Source of the DNA: Euonymus europaeus
Lineage: Eukaryota > Streptophyta > Magnoliopsida > Celastrales > Celastraceae
Direction: 5' to 3'
Assembly (NCBI GenBank): GCA_963580455.1
Contig: OY756961.1
Span: 14,985,001-15,049,000 of the forward strand
DNA: 64,000 nt
The notes under the pieces are model-generated. The model worked only from the letters and a program-made list of their open reading frames with translations, was not told the origin of the DNA and searched no databases. How positions within the stretch are numbered: position 1 is the stretch's first letter; each line of letters begins with the position of its first letter. A program made the translations under genes and the position numbers. This document shows, in pieces, positions 49,744 to 62,543 of the stretch.

Positions 49744-50863
49744 CAACTTCGGACCATCAAAGTTGCTCGGTGTACACTTTTTATTGTTCTTATAAGTCAA
49801 ATTTTATGAGTATAAGCTTCATAGATTATTTCGATGCCAAAACAACAACTTTCTATGACAAATGGACGAAACCGTTAAAAGCTCCTCCATAGAGAGAATT
49901 GAGCAACTTCGGACCATCAAAATTGCTCTATGTATAACTTTTATTGTTCTTCTATGTGAAATTTTACGAGTATAAGCTGCATAGATTATTTCGATGCCAA
50001 AACTCCAACTTTCTATGACAAATCGACAAAACCGTTAAAAGCTCCTCCATAGAGAGAGTTGAGCAACTTCGGACCATCAAAGTTGCTCGGTGTACAATTT
50101 TTATTGTTCTCATATGTCAAATTTTATGAGTATAAGCTTCATAGATTATTTCGATGTCAAAACACCAACTTTCAATGACAAATGGACAAAGCCATTAAAA
50201 GCTCCCCCATAGAGAGAGTTGAGCAACTTCGGCCCATAAAAATTGCACTTTGTACACTTTTTATTGTTCTTCTATGTGAAATTTTACGAGTATAAGCTTC
50301 CAAGATTATTTCGATGCCAAAACACCAACTTTCTATGACAAATGGACAAAACCGTTAAAAGTTCCTCCATAGAGAGTGTTGAGCGACTTCGGACCATCAA
50401 AGTTGTTCGGTGTAAATTTTTTATTATTCTTATATGTCAAATTTTACGAGTATAAGCTGCATAGATTATTTCGGTGCCAAAACACCAACTTTCTATGACA
50501 AATCGACAAAACCGTTAAAATCCCCTCCATAGTGAGAGTTGAGCAACTTCGGACCATCAAAATTGCTCTTTGTGCAATTTTTATTGTTCTTATATGTCAA
50601 ATTTTACGAGTATACGCTTCAGAGATTATTTCGATGCTAAAACAACAACATTCTATGACAAATGGACAAAACCATTAAAAGCTCCTCCACAGAATGAGTT
50701 GAGCAACTTCGGACCATCAAAGTTGCCCGGTGTACACGTTTTATTGTTCTTATATGTAAAATTTTATGAGTATAATCTTCATAGATTATTTCGATGCCAA
50801 AACACCAACTTGCTATGACAAATAGACAAAACCGTTAAAAGCTCCTCCATAGAGAGAGTTGAG
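49744..50863. repeat. Domain C 7-mer copy (PQRSTUV)
   Basis: Full 1120-bp copy. S has 'ggcccataaa' and is preceded by 'gctcccccat', U has 'ttgtgcaat' and 'tatacgcttc', and V has 'aatcttcat' and 'cttgctatg'. Every one of these private changes recurs exactly 3200 bp downstream. Confidence 0.86.
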
Positions 50864-53327
50864 CAACTTCGGACCATCAAAGTTGCTCGGTGTACACTTT
50901 TTATTGTTCTTATATGTCAAATTTTATGAGTATAAGCTTCATAGATTATTTCGATGCCAAAACAACAACTTTCTATGACAAATGGACGAAACCGTTAAAA
51001 GCTCCTCCATAGAGAGAGTTGAGCAACTTCGGACCATCAAAATTGCTCTATGTATAACTTTTATTGTTCTTCTATGTGAAATTTTACGAGTATAAGCTGC
51101 ATAGATTATTTCGATGCCAAAACTCCAACTTTCTATGACAAATCGACAAAACCGTTAAAATCCCCTCCATAGTGAGAGTTGAGCAACTTCGGACCATCAA
51201 AATTGCTCTTTGTACAATTTTTATTGTTCTTATATGTCAAATTTTACGAGTATAAGATTCCTATATTATTTCGATGCCAAAACACCAACTTTCTATGACA
51301 AATGGACAAAACCGTTAAAAGCTCCTCCATAGAGAGTGTTGAGCGACTTCGGACCATCAAAGTTGTTCGGTGTAAATTTTTTATTATTCTTATATGTCAA
51401 ATTTTACGAGTATATGCTGTATAGATTATTTCGATGCCAAAACACCAACTTTCTATGACAAATCGACAAAACCGTTAAAATCCCCTCCATAGTGAGAGTT
51501 GAGCAACTTCGGACCATCAAAATTGCTCTTTGTACAATTTTTATTGATCTTATATGTCAACTTTTACGAGTATAAGCTTCAGAGATTATTTCGATGCTAA
51601 AACAACAACTTTCTATGACAAATGGACAAAACCGTTAAAAGCTCCTCCATAGAATGAGTTGAGCAACTTCGGACCATCAAAGTTGCCCGGTGTACACGTT
51701 TTATTGTTCTTATATGTCAAATTTTATGAGTATAAGCTTCATATATTATTTCGATGCCAAAACACCAACTTTCTATGACAAATGGACAAAACCGTTAAAA
51801 GCTCCTCCATAGAGAGAGTTGAGCAACTTCGGACCATCAAAGTTGCTTGGTGTACACTTTTTATTGTTCTTATATGTCAAATTTTATGAGTATAAGCTTC
51901 ATAGATTATTTTGATGCCAAAACAACAACTTTCTATGACAAATGGACGAAACCGTTAAAAGCTCCTCCATAGAGAGAGTTGAGCAACTTCGGACCATCAA
52001 AATTGCTCTATGTATAACTTTTATTGTTCTTCTATGTGAAATTTTACGAGTATAAGCTGCATAGATTATTTCGATGCCAAAACTCCAACTTTTTATGACA
52101 AATCGACAAAACCGTTAAAAGCTCCTCCATAGAGAGAGTTGAGCAACTTCGGACCATCAAAGTTGCTCGGTGTACAATTTTTATTGTTCTCATATGTCAA
52201 ATTTTACGAGTATAAGCTTCATAGATTATTTCGATGCCAAAACACCAACTTTCTATGACAAATGGACAAAGCCATTAAAAGCTCCTCCATAGAGAGAGTT
52301 GAGCAACTTCGGACCATAAAAATTGCACTTTGTACACTTTTTATTGTTCTTCTATGTGAAATTTTACGAGTATAAGCTTCCTAGATTATTTCGATGCCAA
52401 AACACCAACTTTCTATGACAAATGGACAAAACCGTTAAAAGCTCCTCCATAGAGAGTGTTGAGCGACTTCAGACCATCGAAGTTGTTCGGTGTAAATTTT
52501 TTATTATTCTTATATGTCAAATTTTACGATTATATGCTGCATAGATTATTTCGATGCCAAAACACCAACTTTCTATGACAAATCGACAAAACCGTTAAAA
52601 TCCCCTCCATAGTGAGAGTTGAGCAACTTCGGACCATCAAAATTGCTCTTTGTACAATTTTTATTGTTCTTATATGTCAAATTTTACGAGTATAAGCTTC
52701 AGAGCTTATTTCGATGCTAAAACAACAACTTTCTATGACAAATGGACAACACCGTTAAAAGCTCCTCCATAGAATGAGTTGAGCAACTTCGGACCATCAA
52801 AGTTGCCCGGTGTACACGTTTTACTGTTCTTATATGTCAAATTTTATGAGTATAAGCTTCATATATTATTTCGATGCCAAAACACCAACTTTCTATGACA
52901 AATGGACAAAACCGTTAAAAGCTCCTCCATAGAGAGAGTTGAGCAACTTCGGACCATCAAAGTTGCTCGGTGTACACTTTTTATTGTTCTTATATGTCAA
53001 ATTTTATGAGTATAAGCTTCATAGATTATTTTGATGCCAAAACAACAACTTTCTATGACAAATGGATGAAACCGTTAAAAGCTCCTCCATAGAGAGAGTT
53101 GAGCAACTTCGGACCATCAAAATTGCTCTCTGTATCACTTTTATTGTTCTTCTATGTGAAATTTTACGAGTATAAGCTGCATAGATTATTTCGATGCCAA
53201 AACTCCAACTTTCTATGACAAATCGACAAAACCGTTAAAAGCTCCTCCATAGAGAGAGTTGAGCAACTTCGGACCATCAAAGTTGCTCGGTGTACAATTT
53301 TTATTGTTCTCATATGTCAAATTTTAC
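50128..53327. repeat. 3200-bp (20-mer) tandem duplication, copy 1
   Basis: At an offset of 3200 bp, 50128-53066 matches 53328-56266 with no difference that I could find by eye (2939 bp). Flanking mismatches are t/c at 50127/53327 and t/c at 53067/56267. Unit content is the R tail, S T U V, P Q U/S T U V, PQRSTUV and P Q R. Shared private markers include 'ttgtgcaat', 'ttgatctta', 'gttgcttggtg', 'gaccatcgaag', 'cagagctta', 'ggacaacacc' and 'tttactgttc'. Confidence 0.93.
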
Positions 53328-56300
53328 GAGTATAAGCTTCATAGATTATTTCGATGTCAAAACACCAACTTTCAATGACAAATGGACAAAGCCATTAAAA
53401 GCTCCCCCATAGAGAGAGTTGAGCAACTTCGGCCCATAAAAATTGCACTTTGTACACTTTTTATTGTTCTTCTATGTGAAATTTTACGAGTATAAGCTTC
53501 CAAGATTATTTCGATGCCAAAACACCAACTTTCTATGACAAATGGACAAAACCGTTAAAAGTTCCTCCATAGAGAGTGTTGAGCGACTTCGGACCATCAA
53601 AGTTGTTCGGTGTAAATTTTTTATTATTCTTATATGTCAAATTTTACGAGTATAAGCTGCATAGATTATTTCGGTGCCAAAACACCAACTTTCTATGACA
53701 AATCGACAAAACCGTTAAAATCCCCTCCATAGTGAGAGTTGAGCAACTTCGGACCATCAAAATTGCTCTTTGTGCAATTTTTATTGTTCTTATATGTCAA
53801 ATTTTACGAGTATACGCTTCAGAGATTATTTCGATGCTAAAACAACAACATTCTATGACAAATGGACAAAACCATTAAAAGCTCCTCCACAGAATGAGTT
53901 GAGCAACTTCGGACCATCAAAGTTGCCCGGTGTACACGTTTTATTGTTCTTATATGTAAAATTTTATGAGTATAATCTTCATAGATTATTTCGATGCCAA
54001 AACACCAACTTGCTATGACAAATAGACAAAACCGTTAAAAGCTCCTCCATAGAGAGAGTTGAGCAACTTCGGACCATCAAAGTTGCTCGGTGTACACTTT
54101 TTATTGTTCTTATATGTCAAATTTTATGAGTATAAGCTTCATAGATTATTTCGATGCCAAAACAACAACTTTCTATGACAAATGGACGAAACCGTTAAAA
54201 GCTCCTCCATAGAGAGAGTTGAGCAACTTCGGACCATCAAAATTGCTCTATGTATAACTTTTATTGTTCTTCTATGTGAAATTTTACGAGTATAAGCTGC
54301 ATAGATTATTTCGATGCCAAAACTCCAACTTTCTATGACAAATCGACAAAACCGTTAAAATCCCCTCCATAGTGAGAGTTGAGCAACTTCGGACCATCAA
54401 AATTGCTCTTTGTACAATTTTTATTGTTCTTATATGTCAAATTTTACGAGTATAAGATTCCTATATTATTTCGATGCCAAAACACCAACTTTCTATGACA
54501 AATGGACAAAACCGTTAAAAGCTCCTCCATAGAGAGTGTTGAGCGACTTCGGACCATCAAAGTTGTTCGGTGTAAATTTTTTATTATTCTTATATGTCAA
54601 ATTTTACGAGTATATGCTGTATAGATTATTTCGATGCCAAAACACCAACTTTCTATGACAAATCGACAAAACCGTTAAAATCCCCTCCATAGTGAGAGTT
54701 GAGCAACTTCGGACCATCAAAATTGCTCTTTGTACAATTTTTATTGATCTTATATGTCAACTTTTACGAGTATAAGCTTCAGAGATTATTTCGATGCTAA
54801 AACAACAACTTTCTATGACAAATGGACAAAACCGTTAAAAGCTCCTCCATAGAATGAGTTGAGCAACTTCGGACCATCAAAGTTGCCCGGTGTACACGTT
54901 TTATTGTTCTTATATGTCAAATTTTATGAGTATAAGCTTCATATATTATTTCGATGCCAAAACACCAACTTTCTATGACAAATGGACAAAACCGTTAAAA
55001 GCTCCTCCATAGAGAGAGTTGAGCAACTTCGGACCATCAAAGTTGCTTGGTGTACACTTTTTATTGTTCTTATATGTCAAATTTTATGAGTATAAGCTTC
55101 ATAGATTATTTTGATGCCAAAACAACAACTTTCTATGACAAATGGACGAAACCGTTAAAAGCTCCTCCATAGAGAGAGTTGAGCAACTTCGGACCATCAA
55201 AATTGCTCTATGTATAACTTTTATTGTTCTTCTATGTGAAATTTTACGAGTATAAGCTGCATAGATTATTTCGATGCCAAAACTCCAACTTTTTATGACA
55301 AATCGACAAAACCGTTAAAAGCTCCTCCATAGAGAGAGTTGAGCAACTTCGGACCATCAAAGTTGCTCGGTGTACAATTTTTATTGTTCTCATATGTCAA
55401 ATTTTACGAGTATAAGCTTCATAGATTATTTCGATGCCAAAACACCAACTTTCTATGACAAATGGACAAAGCCATTAAAAGCTCCTCCATAGAGAGAGTT
55501 GAGCAACTTCGGACCATAAAAATTGCACTTTGTACACTTTTTATTGTTCTTCTATGTGAAATTTTACGAGTATAAGCTTCCTAGATTATTTCGATGCCAA
55601 AACACCAACTTTCTATGACAAATGGACAAAACCGTTAAAAGCTCCTCCATAGAGAGTGTTGAGCGACTTCAGACCATCGAAGTTGTTCGGTGTAAATTTT
55701 TTATTATTCTTATATGTCAAATTTTACGATTATATGCTGCATAGATTATTTCGATGCCAAAACACCAACTTTCTATGACAAATCGACAAAACCGTTAAAA
55801 TCCCCTCCATAGTGAGAGTTGAGCAACTTCGGACCATCAAAATTGCTCTTTGTACAATTTTTATTGTTCTTATATGTCAAATTTTACGAGTATAAGCTTC
55901 AGAGCTTATTTCGATGCTAAAACAACAACTTTCTATGACAAATGGACAACACCGTTAAAAGCTCCTCCATAGAATGAGTTGAGCAACTTCGGACCATCAA
56001 AGTTGCCCGGTGTACACGTTTTACTGTTCTTATATGTCAAATTTTATGAGTATAAGCTTCATATATTATTTCGATGCCAAAACACCAACTTTCTATGACA
56101 AATGGACAAAACCGTTAAAAGCTCCTCCATAGAGAGAGTTGAGCAACTTCGGACCATCAAAGTTGCTCGGTGTACACTTTTTATTGTTCTTATATGTCAA
56201 ATTTTATGAGTATAAGCTTCATAGATTATTTTGATGCCAAAACAACAACTTTCTATGACAAATGGACGAAACCGTTAAAAGCTCCTCCATAGAGAGAGTT

Positions 56301-56527
56301 GAGCAACTTCGGACCATCAAAATTGCTCTATGTATAACTTTTATTGTTCTTCTATGTGAAATTTTACGAGTATAAGCTGCATAGATTATTTCGATGCCAA
56401 AACTCCAACTTTTTATGACAAATCGACAAAACCGTTAAAAGCTCCTCCATAGAGAGAGTTGAGCAACTTCGGACCATCAAAGTTGCTCGGTGTACAATTT
56501 TTATTGTTCTCATATGTCAAATTTTAC
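53328..56527. repeat. 3200-bp (20-mer) tandem duplication, copy 2
   Basis: Direct tandem copy of 50128-53327. Identity ends at 56267, where 'ggacgaaacc' stands against 'ggatgaaacc' at 53067. After that the P Q R units differ at a few sites ('ctctatgtataac' against 'ctctgtatcac'). The identity of almost 3 kb implies a very recent unequal exchange, or an assembly duplication. Confidence 0.93.
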
Positions 56528-57263
56528 GAGTATAAGCTTCATAGATTATTTCGATGCCAAAACACCAACTTTCTATGACAAATGGACAAAGCCATTAAAA
56601 GCTCCTCCATAGAGAGAGTTGAGCAACTTCGGACCATAAAAATTGCACTTTGTACACTTTTTATTGTTCTTCTATGTGAAATTTTACGAGTATAAGCTTC
56701 CTAGATTATTTCGATGCCAAAACACCAACTTTCTATGACAAATGGACAAAACCGTTAAAAGCTCCTCCATAGAGAGTGTTGAGCGACTTCAGACCATCGA
56801 AGTTGTTCGGTGTAAATTTTTTATTATTCTTATATGTCAAATTTTACGATTATATGCTGCATAGATTATTTCGATGCCAAAACACCAACTTTCTATGACA
56901 AATCGACAAAACCGTTAAAATCCCCTCCATAGTGAGAGTTGAGCAACTTCGGACCATCAAAATTGCTCTTTGTACAATTTTTATTGTTCTTATATGTCAA
57001 ATTTTACGAGTATAAGCTTCAGAGCTTATTTCGATGCTAAAACAACAACTTTCTATGACAAATGGACAACACCGTTAAAAGCTCCTCCATAGAATGAGTT
57101 GAGCAACTTCGGACCATCAAAGTTGCCCGGTGTACACGTTTTACTGTTCTTATATGTCAAATTTTATGAGTATAAGCTTCATATATTATTTCGATGCCAA
57201 AACACCAACTTTCTATGACAAATGGACAAAACCGTTAAAAGCTCCTCCATAGAGAGAGTTGAG
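55024..57263. repeat. Two near-identical successive 7-mers
   Basis: 55024-56143 and 56144-57263 are both PQRSTUV at an offset of 1120 bp. They share 'aactccaacttttt', 'gaccatcgaag', 'tacgattatatgctgc', 'cagagctta', 'ggacaacacc' and 'tttactgttc'. The visible difference is 'gcttggtg' against 'gctcggtg' in P. The first 7-mer is also the last part of the 3200-bp duplication, so an exchange of one 7-mer is overlaid on the 20-mer duplication. Confidence 0.88.
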
Positions 57264-59183
57264 CAACTTCGGACCATCAAAGTTGCTCGGTGTACACTTT
57301 TTATTGTTCTTATATGTCAAATTTTATGAGTATAAGCTTCATAGATTATTTTGATGCCAAAACAACAACTTTCTATGACAAATGGATGAAACCGTTAAAA
57401 GCTCCTCCATAGAGAGAGTTGAGCAACTTCGGACCATCAAAATTGCTCTCTGTATCACTTTTATTGTTCTTCTATGTGAAATTTTACGAGTATAAGCTGC
57501 ATAGATTATTTCGATGCCAAAACTCCAACTTTCTATGACAAATCGACAAAACCGTTAAAAGCTCCTCCATAGAGAGAGTTGAGCAACTTCGGACCATCAA
57601 AGTTGCTCGGTGTACAATTTTTATTGTTCTCATATGTCAAATTTTACGAGTATAAGCTTCATAGATTATTTCGATGCCAAAACACCAACTTTCTATGACA
57701 AATGGACAAAGCCATTAAAAGCTCCTCCATAGAGAGAGTTGAGCAACTTCGGACCATAAAAATTGCACTTTGTACACTTTTTATTGTTCTTCTATGTGAA
57801 ATTTTACGAGTATAAGATTCCTAGATTATTTCGATGCCAAAACACCAACTTTCTATGACAAATGGACAAAACCGTTAAAAGCTCCTCCATAGAGAGTGTT
57901 GAGCGACTTCGGACCATCAAAGTTGTTCGGTGTAAATTTTTTATTATTCTTATATGTCAAATTTTACGAGTATAAGCTGCATAGATTATTTCGATGCCAA
58001 AACACCAACTTTCTATGACAAATCGACAAAACCGTTAAAAGCTCCTCCATAGAGAGAGTTGAGCAACTTCGGACCATCAAAGTTGCTCGGTGTACACTTT
58101 TTATTGTTCTTATATGTCAAATTTTATGAGTATAAGCTTCATAGATTATTTTGATGCCAAAATAACAACTTTCTATGACAAATGGACGAAACCGTTAAAA
58201 GCTCCTCCATAGAGAGAGTTGAGCAACTTCGGACCATCAAAATTGCTCTGTGTATAACTTTTATTGTTCTTCTATGTGAAATTTTACGAGTATAAGCTGC
58301 ACAGATTATTTCGATGCCAAAACTCCAACTTTCTATGACAAATCGACAAAACCGTTAAAAGCTCCTCCATAGAGAGAGTTGAGCAACTTCGGACCATCAA
58401 AGTTGCTCGGTGTACAATTTTTATTGTTCTCATATGTCAAATTTTACGAGTATAAGCTTCATAGATTATTTCGATGCCAAAACACCAACTTTCTATGACA
58501 AATGGACAAAGCCATTAAAAGCTCCTCCATAGAGAGAGTTGAGCAACTTCGGACCATAAAAATTGCACTTTGTACACTTTTTATTGTTCTTCTATGTGAA
58601 ATTTTACGAGTATATGCTTCCTAGATTATTTCGATGCCAAAACACCAACTTTCTATGACAAATGGACAAAACCGTTAAAAGCTCCTCCATAGAGAGTGTT
58701 GAGCGACTTCAGACCATCGAAGTTGTTCGGTGTAAATTTTTTATTATTCTTATATGTCAAATTTTACGATTATATGCTGCATAGATTATTTCGATGCCAA
58801 AACACCAACTTTCTATGACAAATCGACAAAACCGTTAAAATCCCCTCCATAGTGAGAGTTGAGCAACTTCGGACCATCAAAATTGCTCTTTGTACAATTT
58901 TTATTGTTCTTATATGTCAAATTTTACGAGTATAAGCTTCAGAGCTTATTTCGATGCTAAAACAACAACTTTCTATGACAAATGGACAAAACCGTTAAAA
59001 GCTCCTCCATAGAATGAGTTGAGCAACTTCGGACCATCAAAGTTGCCCGGTGTACACGTTTTACTGTTCTTATATGTCAAATTTTATGAGTATAAGCTTC
59101 ATATATTATTTCGATGCCAAAACACCAACTTTCTATGACAAATGGACAAAACCGTTAAAAGCTCCTCCATAGAGAGAGTTGAG
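57264..59183. repeat. 1920-bp (12-mer) repeat, copy 1
   Basis: Order PQRST + PQRSTUV. The first five units lack U and V, T being followed directly by P. Markers shared with 59184-61103 are 'ggatgaaacc' (P), 'aagattcctagatt' (S), 'aaaataacaac' (second P), 'ctctgtgtataac' and 'ctgcacagatt' (second Q). Q at 57424 has 'ctctgtatcac', otherwise seen only at 53104. Confidence 0.85.
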
Positions 59184-61103
59184 CAACTTCGGACCATCAA
59201 AGTTGCTCGGTGTACACTTTTTATTGTTCTTATATGTCAAATTTTATGAGTATAAGCTTCATAGATTATTTTGATGCCAAAACAACAACTTTCTATGACA
59301 AATGGATGAAACCGTTAAAAGCTCCTCCATAGAGAGAGTTGAGCAACTTCGGACCATCAAAATTGCTCTCTGTATAACTTTTATTGTTCTTCTATGTGAA
59401 ATTTTACGAGTATAAGCTGCATAGATTATTTCGATGCCAAAACTCCAACTTTCTATGACAAATCGACAAAACCGTTAAAAGCTCCTCCATAGAGAGAGTT
59501 GAGCAACTTCGGACCATCAAAGTTGCTCGGTGTACAATTTTTATTGTTCTCATATGTCAAATTTTACGAGTATAAGCTTCATAGATTATTTCGATGCCAA
59601 AACACCAACTTTCTATGACAAATGGACAAAGCCATTAAAAGCTCCTCCATAGAGAGAGTTGAGCAACTTCGGACCATAAAAATTGCACTTTGTACACTTT
59701 TTATTGTTCTTCTATGTGAAATTTTACGAGTATAAGATTCCTAGATTATTTCGATGCCAAAACACCAACTTTCTATGACAAATGGACAAAACCGTTAAAA
59801 GCTCCTCCATAGAGAGTGTTGAGCGACTTCGGACCATCAAAGTTGTTCGGTGTAAATTTTTTATTATTCTTATATGTCAAATTTTACGAGTATAAGCTGC
59901 ATAGATTATTTCGATGCCAAAACACCAACTTTCTATGACAAATCGACAAAACCGTTAAAAGCTCCTCCATAGAGAGAGTTGAGCAACTTCGGACAATCAA
60001 AGTTGCTCGGTGTACACTTTTTATTGTTCTTATATGTCAAATTTTATGAGTATAAGCTTCATAGATTATTTTGATGCCAAAATAACAACTTTCTATGACA
60101 AATGGACGAAACCGTTAAAAGCTCCTCCATAGAGAGAGTTGAGCAACTTCGGACCATCAAAATTGCTCTGTGTATAACTTTTATTGTTCTTCTATGTGAA
60201 ATTTTACGAGTATAAGCTGCACAGATTATTTCGATGCCAAAACTCCAACTTTCTATGACAAATCGACAAAACCGTTAAAAGCTCCTCCATAGAGAGAGTT
60301 GAGCAACTTCGGACCATCAAAGTTGCTCGGTGTACAATTTTTATTGTTCTCATATGTCAAATTTTACGACTATAAGCTTCATAGATTATTTCGATGCCAA
60401 AACACCAACTTTCTATGACAAGTGGACAAAGCCATTAAAAGCTCCTCCATAGAGAGAGTTGAGCAACTTCGGACCATAAAAATTGCACTTTGTACACTTT
60501 TTATTGTTCTTTTATGTGAAATTTTACGAGTATAAGCTTCATAGATTATTTCGATGCCAAAACACCAACTTTCTATGACAAATGGACAAAGCCATTAAAA
60601 GCTCCTCCATAGAGAGAGTTGAGCAACTTCGGACCATAAAAATTGCACTTTGTACACTTTTTATTGTTCTTTTATGTGAAATTTTACGAGTATAAGCTTC
60701 CTAGATTATTTCGATGCCAAAACACCAACTTTCTATGACAAATGGACAAAACCGTTAAAAGCTCCTCCATAGAGAGTGTTGAGCGACTTCGGACCATCAA
60801 AGTTGTTCGGTGTAAATTTTTTATTATTCTTATATGTCAAATTTTATGAGTATAAGCTTCATAGATTATTTCGATGCCAAAACACCAACTTTCTATGACA
60901 AATCGACAAAACCGTTAAAAGCTCCTCCATAGAGAGAGTTGAGCAACTTCGGACCATCAAAGTTGCTCGGTGTACACTTTTTATTGTTCTTATATGTCAA
61001 ATTTTATGAGTATAAGCTTCATAGATTATTTTGATGCTAAAACAACAACTTTCTATGACAAATGGACGAAACCGTTAAAAGCTCCTCCATAGAGAGAGTT
61101 GAG
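59184..61103. repeat. 1920-bp (12-mer) repeat, copy 2, with a different tail
   Basis: Order PQRST + PQRSST + P. It follows copy 1 at +1920 bp through the second Q and R. It then has S twice and T, and returns to P at 60944, so the second half is a different arrangement. P at 59984 has 'ggacaatc' and R at 60304 has 'acgactata' as private changes. Confidence 0.82.
60401..60720. repeat. Single-monomer tandem duplication (S/R hybrid, S)
   Basis: Two adjacent 160-bp stretches (60401-60560 and 60561-60720) share 'gacaaagccatt', 'ccataaaaattgcac' and the rare 'tcttttatgtg', and the first continues into an R-like right half (cttcatagatt). The only change I see inside the shared part is 'caagtggac' against 'caaatggac'. 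A one-unit unequal exchange explains it. Confidence 0.8.
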
Positions 61104-62063
61104 CAACTTCGGACCATCAAAATTGCTCTATGTATAACTTTTATTGTTCTTCTATGTGAAATTTTACGAGTATAAGCTGCATAGATTATTTCGATGCCAA
61201 AACTCCAACTTTCTATGACAAATCGACAAAACCTTTAAAAGCTCCTCCATAGAGAGAGTTGAGCAACTTCGGACCATCAAAGTTGCTCGGTGTACAATTT
61301 TTATTGTTCTCATATGTCAAATTTTACGAGTATAAGCTTCATAGATTATTTCGATGCCAAAACACCAACTTTCTATGACAAATGGACAAAGCCATTAAAA
61401 GCTCCTCCATAGAGAGAGTTGAGCAACTTCGGACCATAAAAATTGCACTTTGTACACTTTTTATTGTTCTTCTATGTGAAATTTTACGAGTATAAGCTTC
61501 CTAGATTATTTCGATGCCAAAACACCAACTTTCTATGACAAATGCACAAAACCGTTAAAAGCTCCTCCATAGAGAGTGTTGAGCGACTTCGGACCATCAA
61601 AGTTGTTCGGTTTAAATTTTTTATTATTCTTATATGTCGAATTTTACGAGTATAAGCTGCATAGATTATTTCGATGCCAAAACACCAACTTTCTATGACA
61701 AATCGACAAAACCGTTAAAATCCCCTCCATAGTGAGAGTTGAGCAACTTCGGACCATCAAAATTGCTCTTTGTACAATTTTTATTGTTCTTATATGTCAA
61801 ATTTTACGAGTATAAGCTTCAGAGATTATTTCGATGCTAAAACAACAACTTTCTATGACAAATGGACAAAACCGTTAAAAGCTCCTCCATAGAATGAGTT
61901 GAGCAACTTCGGACCATCAAAGTTGCCCGTTGTACACGTTTTATTGTTCTTATATGTCAAATTTTATGAGTATAAGCTTCATAGATTATTTCGATGCCAA
62001 AACAACAACTTTCTATGACAAATGGACGAAACCGTTAAAAGCTCCTCCATAGAGAGAGTTGAG
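60944..62063. repeat. Domain C 7-mer copy (PQRSTUV)
   Basis: Full 1120-bp copy. P has 'gatgctaaaac', Q ends 'aaacctttaaaag', T has 'tgcacaaaacc' upstream, 'cggtttaaat' and 'tgtcgaatt', and V has 'cccgttgtacacg'. The V variant recurs at 63504. Confidence 0.85.
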
Positions 62064-62543
62064 CAACTTCGGACCATCAAAATTGCTCTATGTATAACTT
62101 TTATTGTTCTTCTATGTGAAATTTTACGAGTATAAGCTGCATAGATTATTTCGATGCCAAAACTCCAACTTTCTATGACAAATCGACAAAACCGTTAAAA
62201 TCCTCTCCATAGTGAGAGTTGAGCAACTTCGGACCATCAAAATTGCTCTTTGTAGAATTTTTATTGTTCTTATATGTCAAATTTTACGAGTATAAGCTTC
62301 AGAGATTATTTCGATGTTAAAACAACAACTTTCTCTGACAAATGGACAAAACCGTTAAAAGCTCCTCCATAGAATGAGTTGAGCAACTTCGGACCATCAA
62401 AGTTGCCCGGTGTACACGTTTTATTGTTCTTATATGTCAAATTTTATGAGTATAAGCTTCATAGATTATTTCGATGCCAAAACACCAACTTTCTATCACA
62501 AACGGACAAAACCGTTAAAAGCTCCTCTATAGAGAGAGTTGTG
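62064..62543. repeat. Three-unit remnant (Q U V)
   Basis: Order Q, U, V between two full 7-mers, lacking P and R-T. U has 'ttgtagaat', 'gatgttaaaac' and 'ttctctgac'. V ends with 'ctatcacaaacgg' and 'ctcctctatag', features repeated 1120 bp downstream. Confidence 0.82.
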
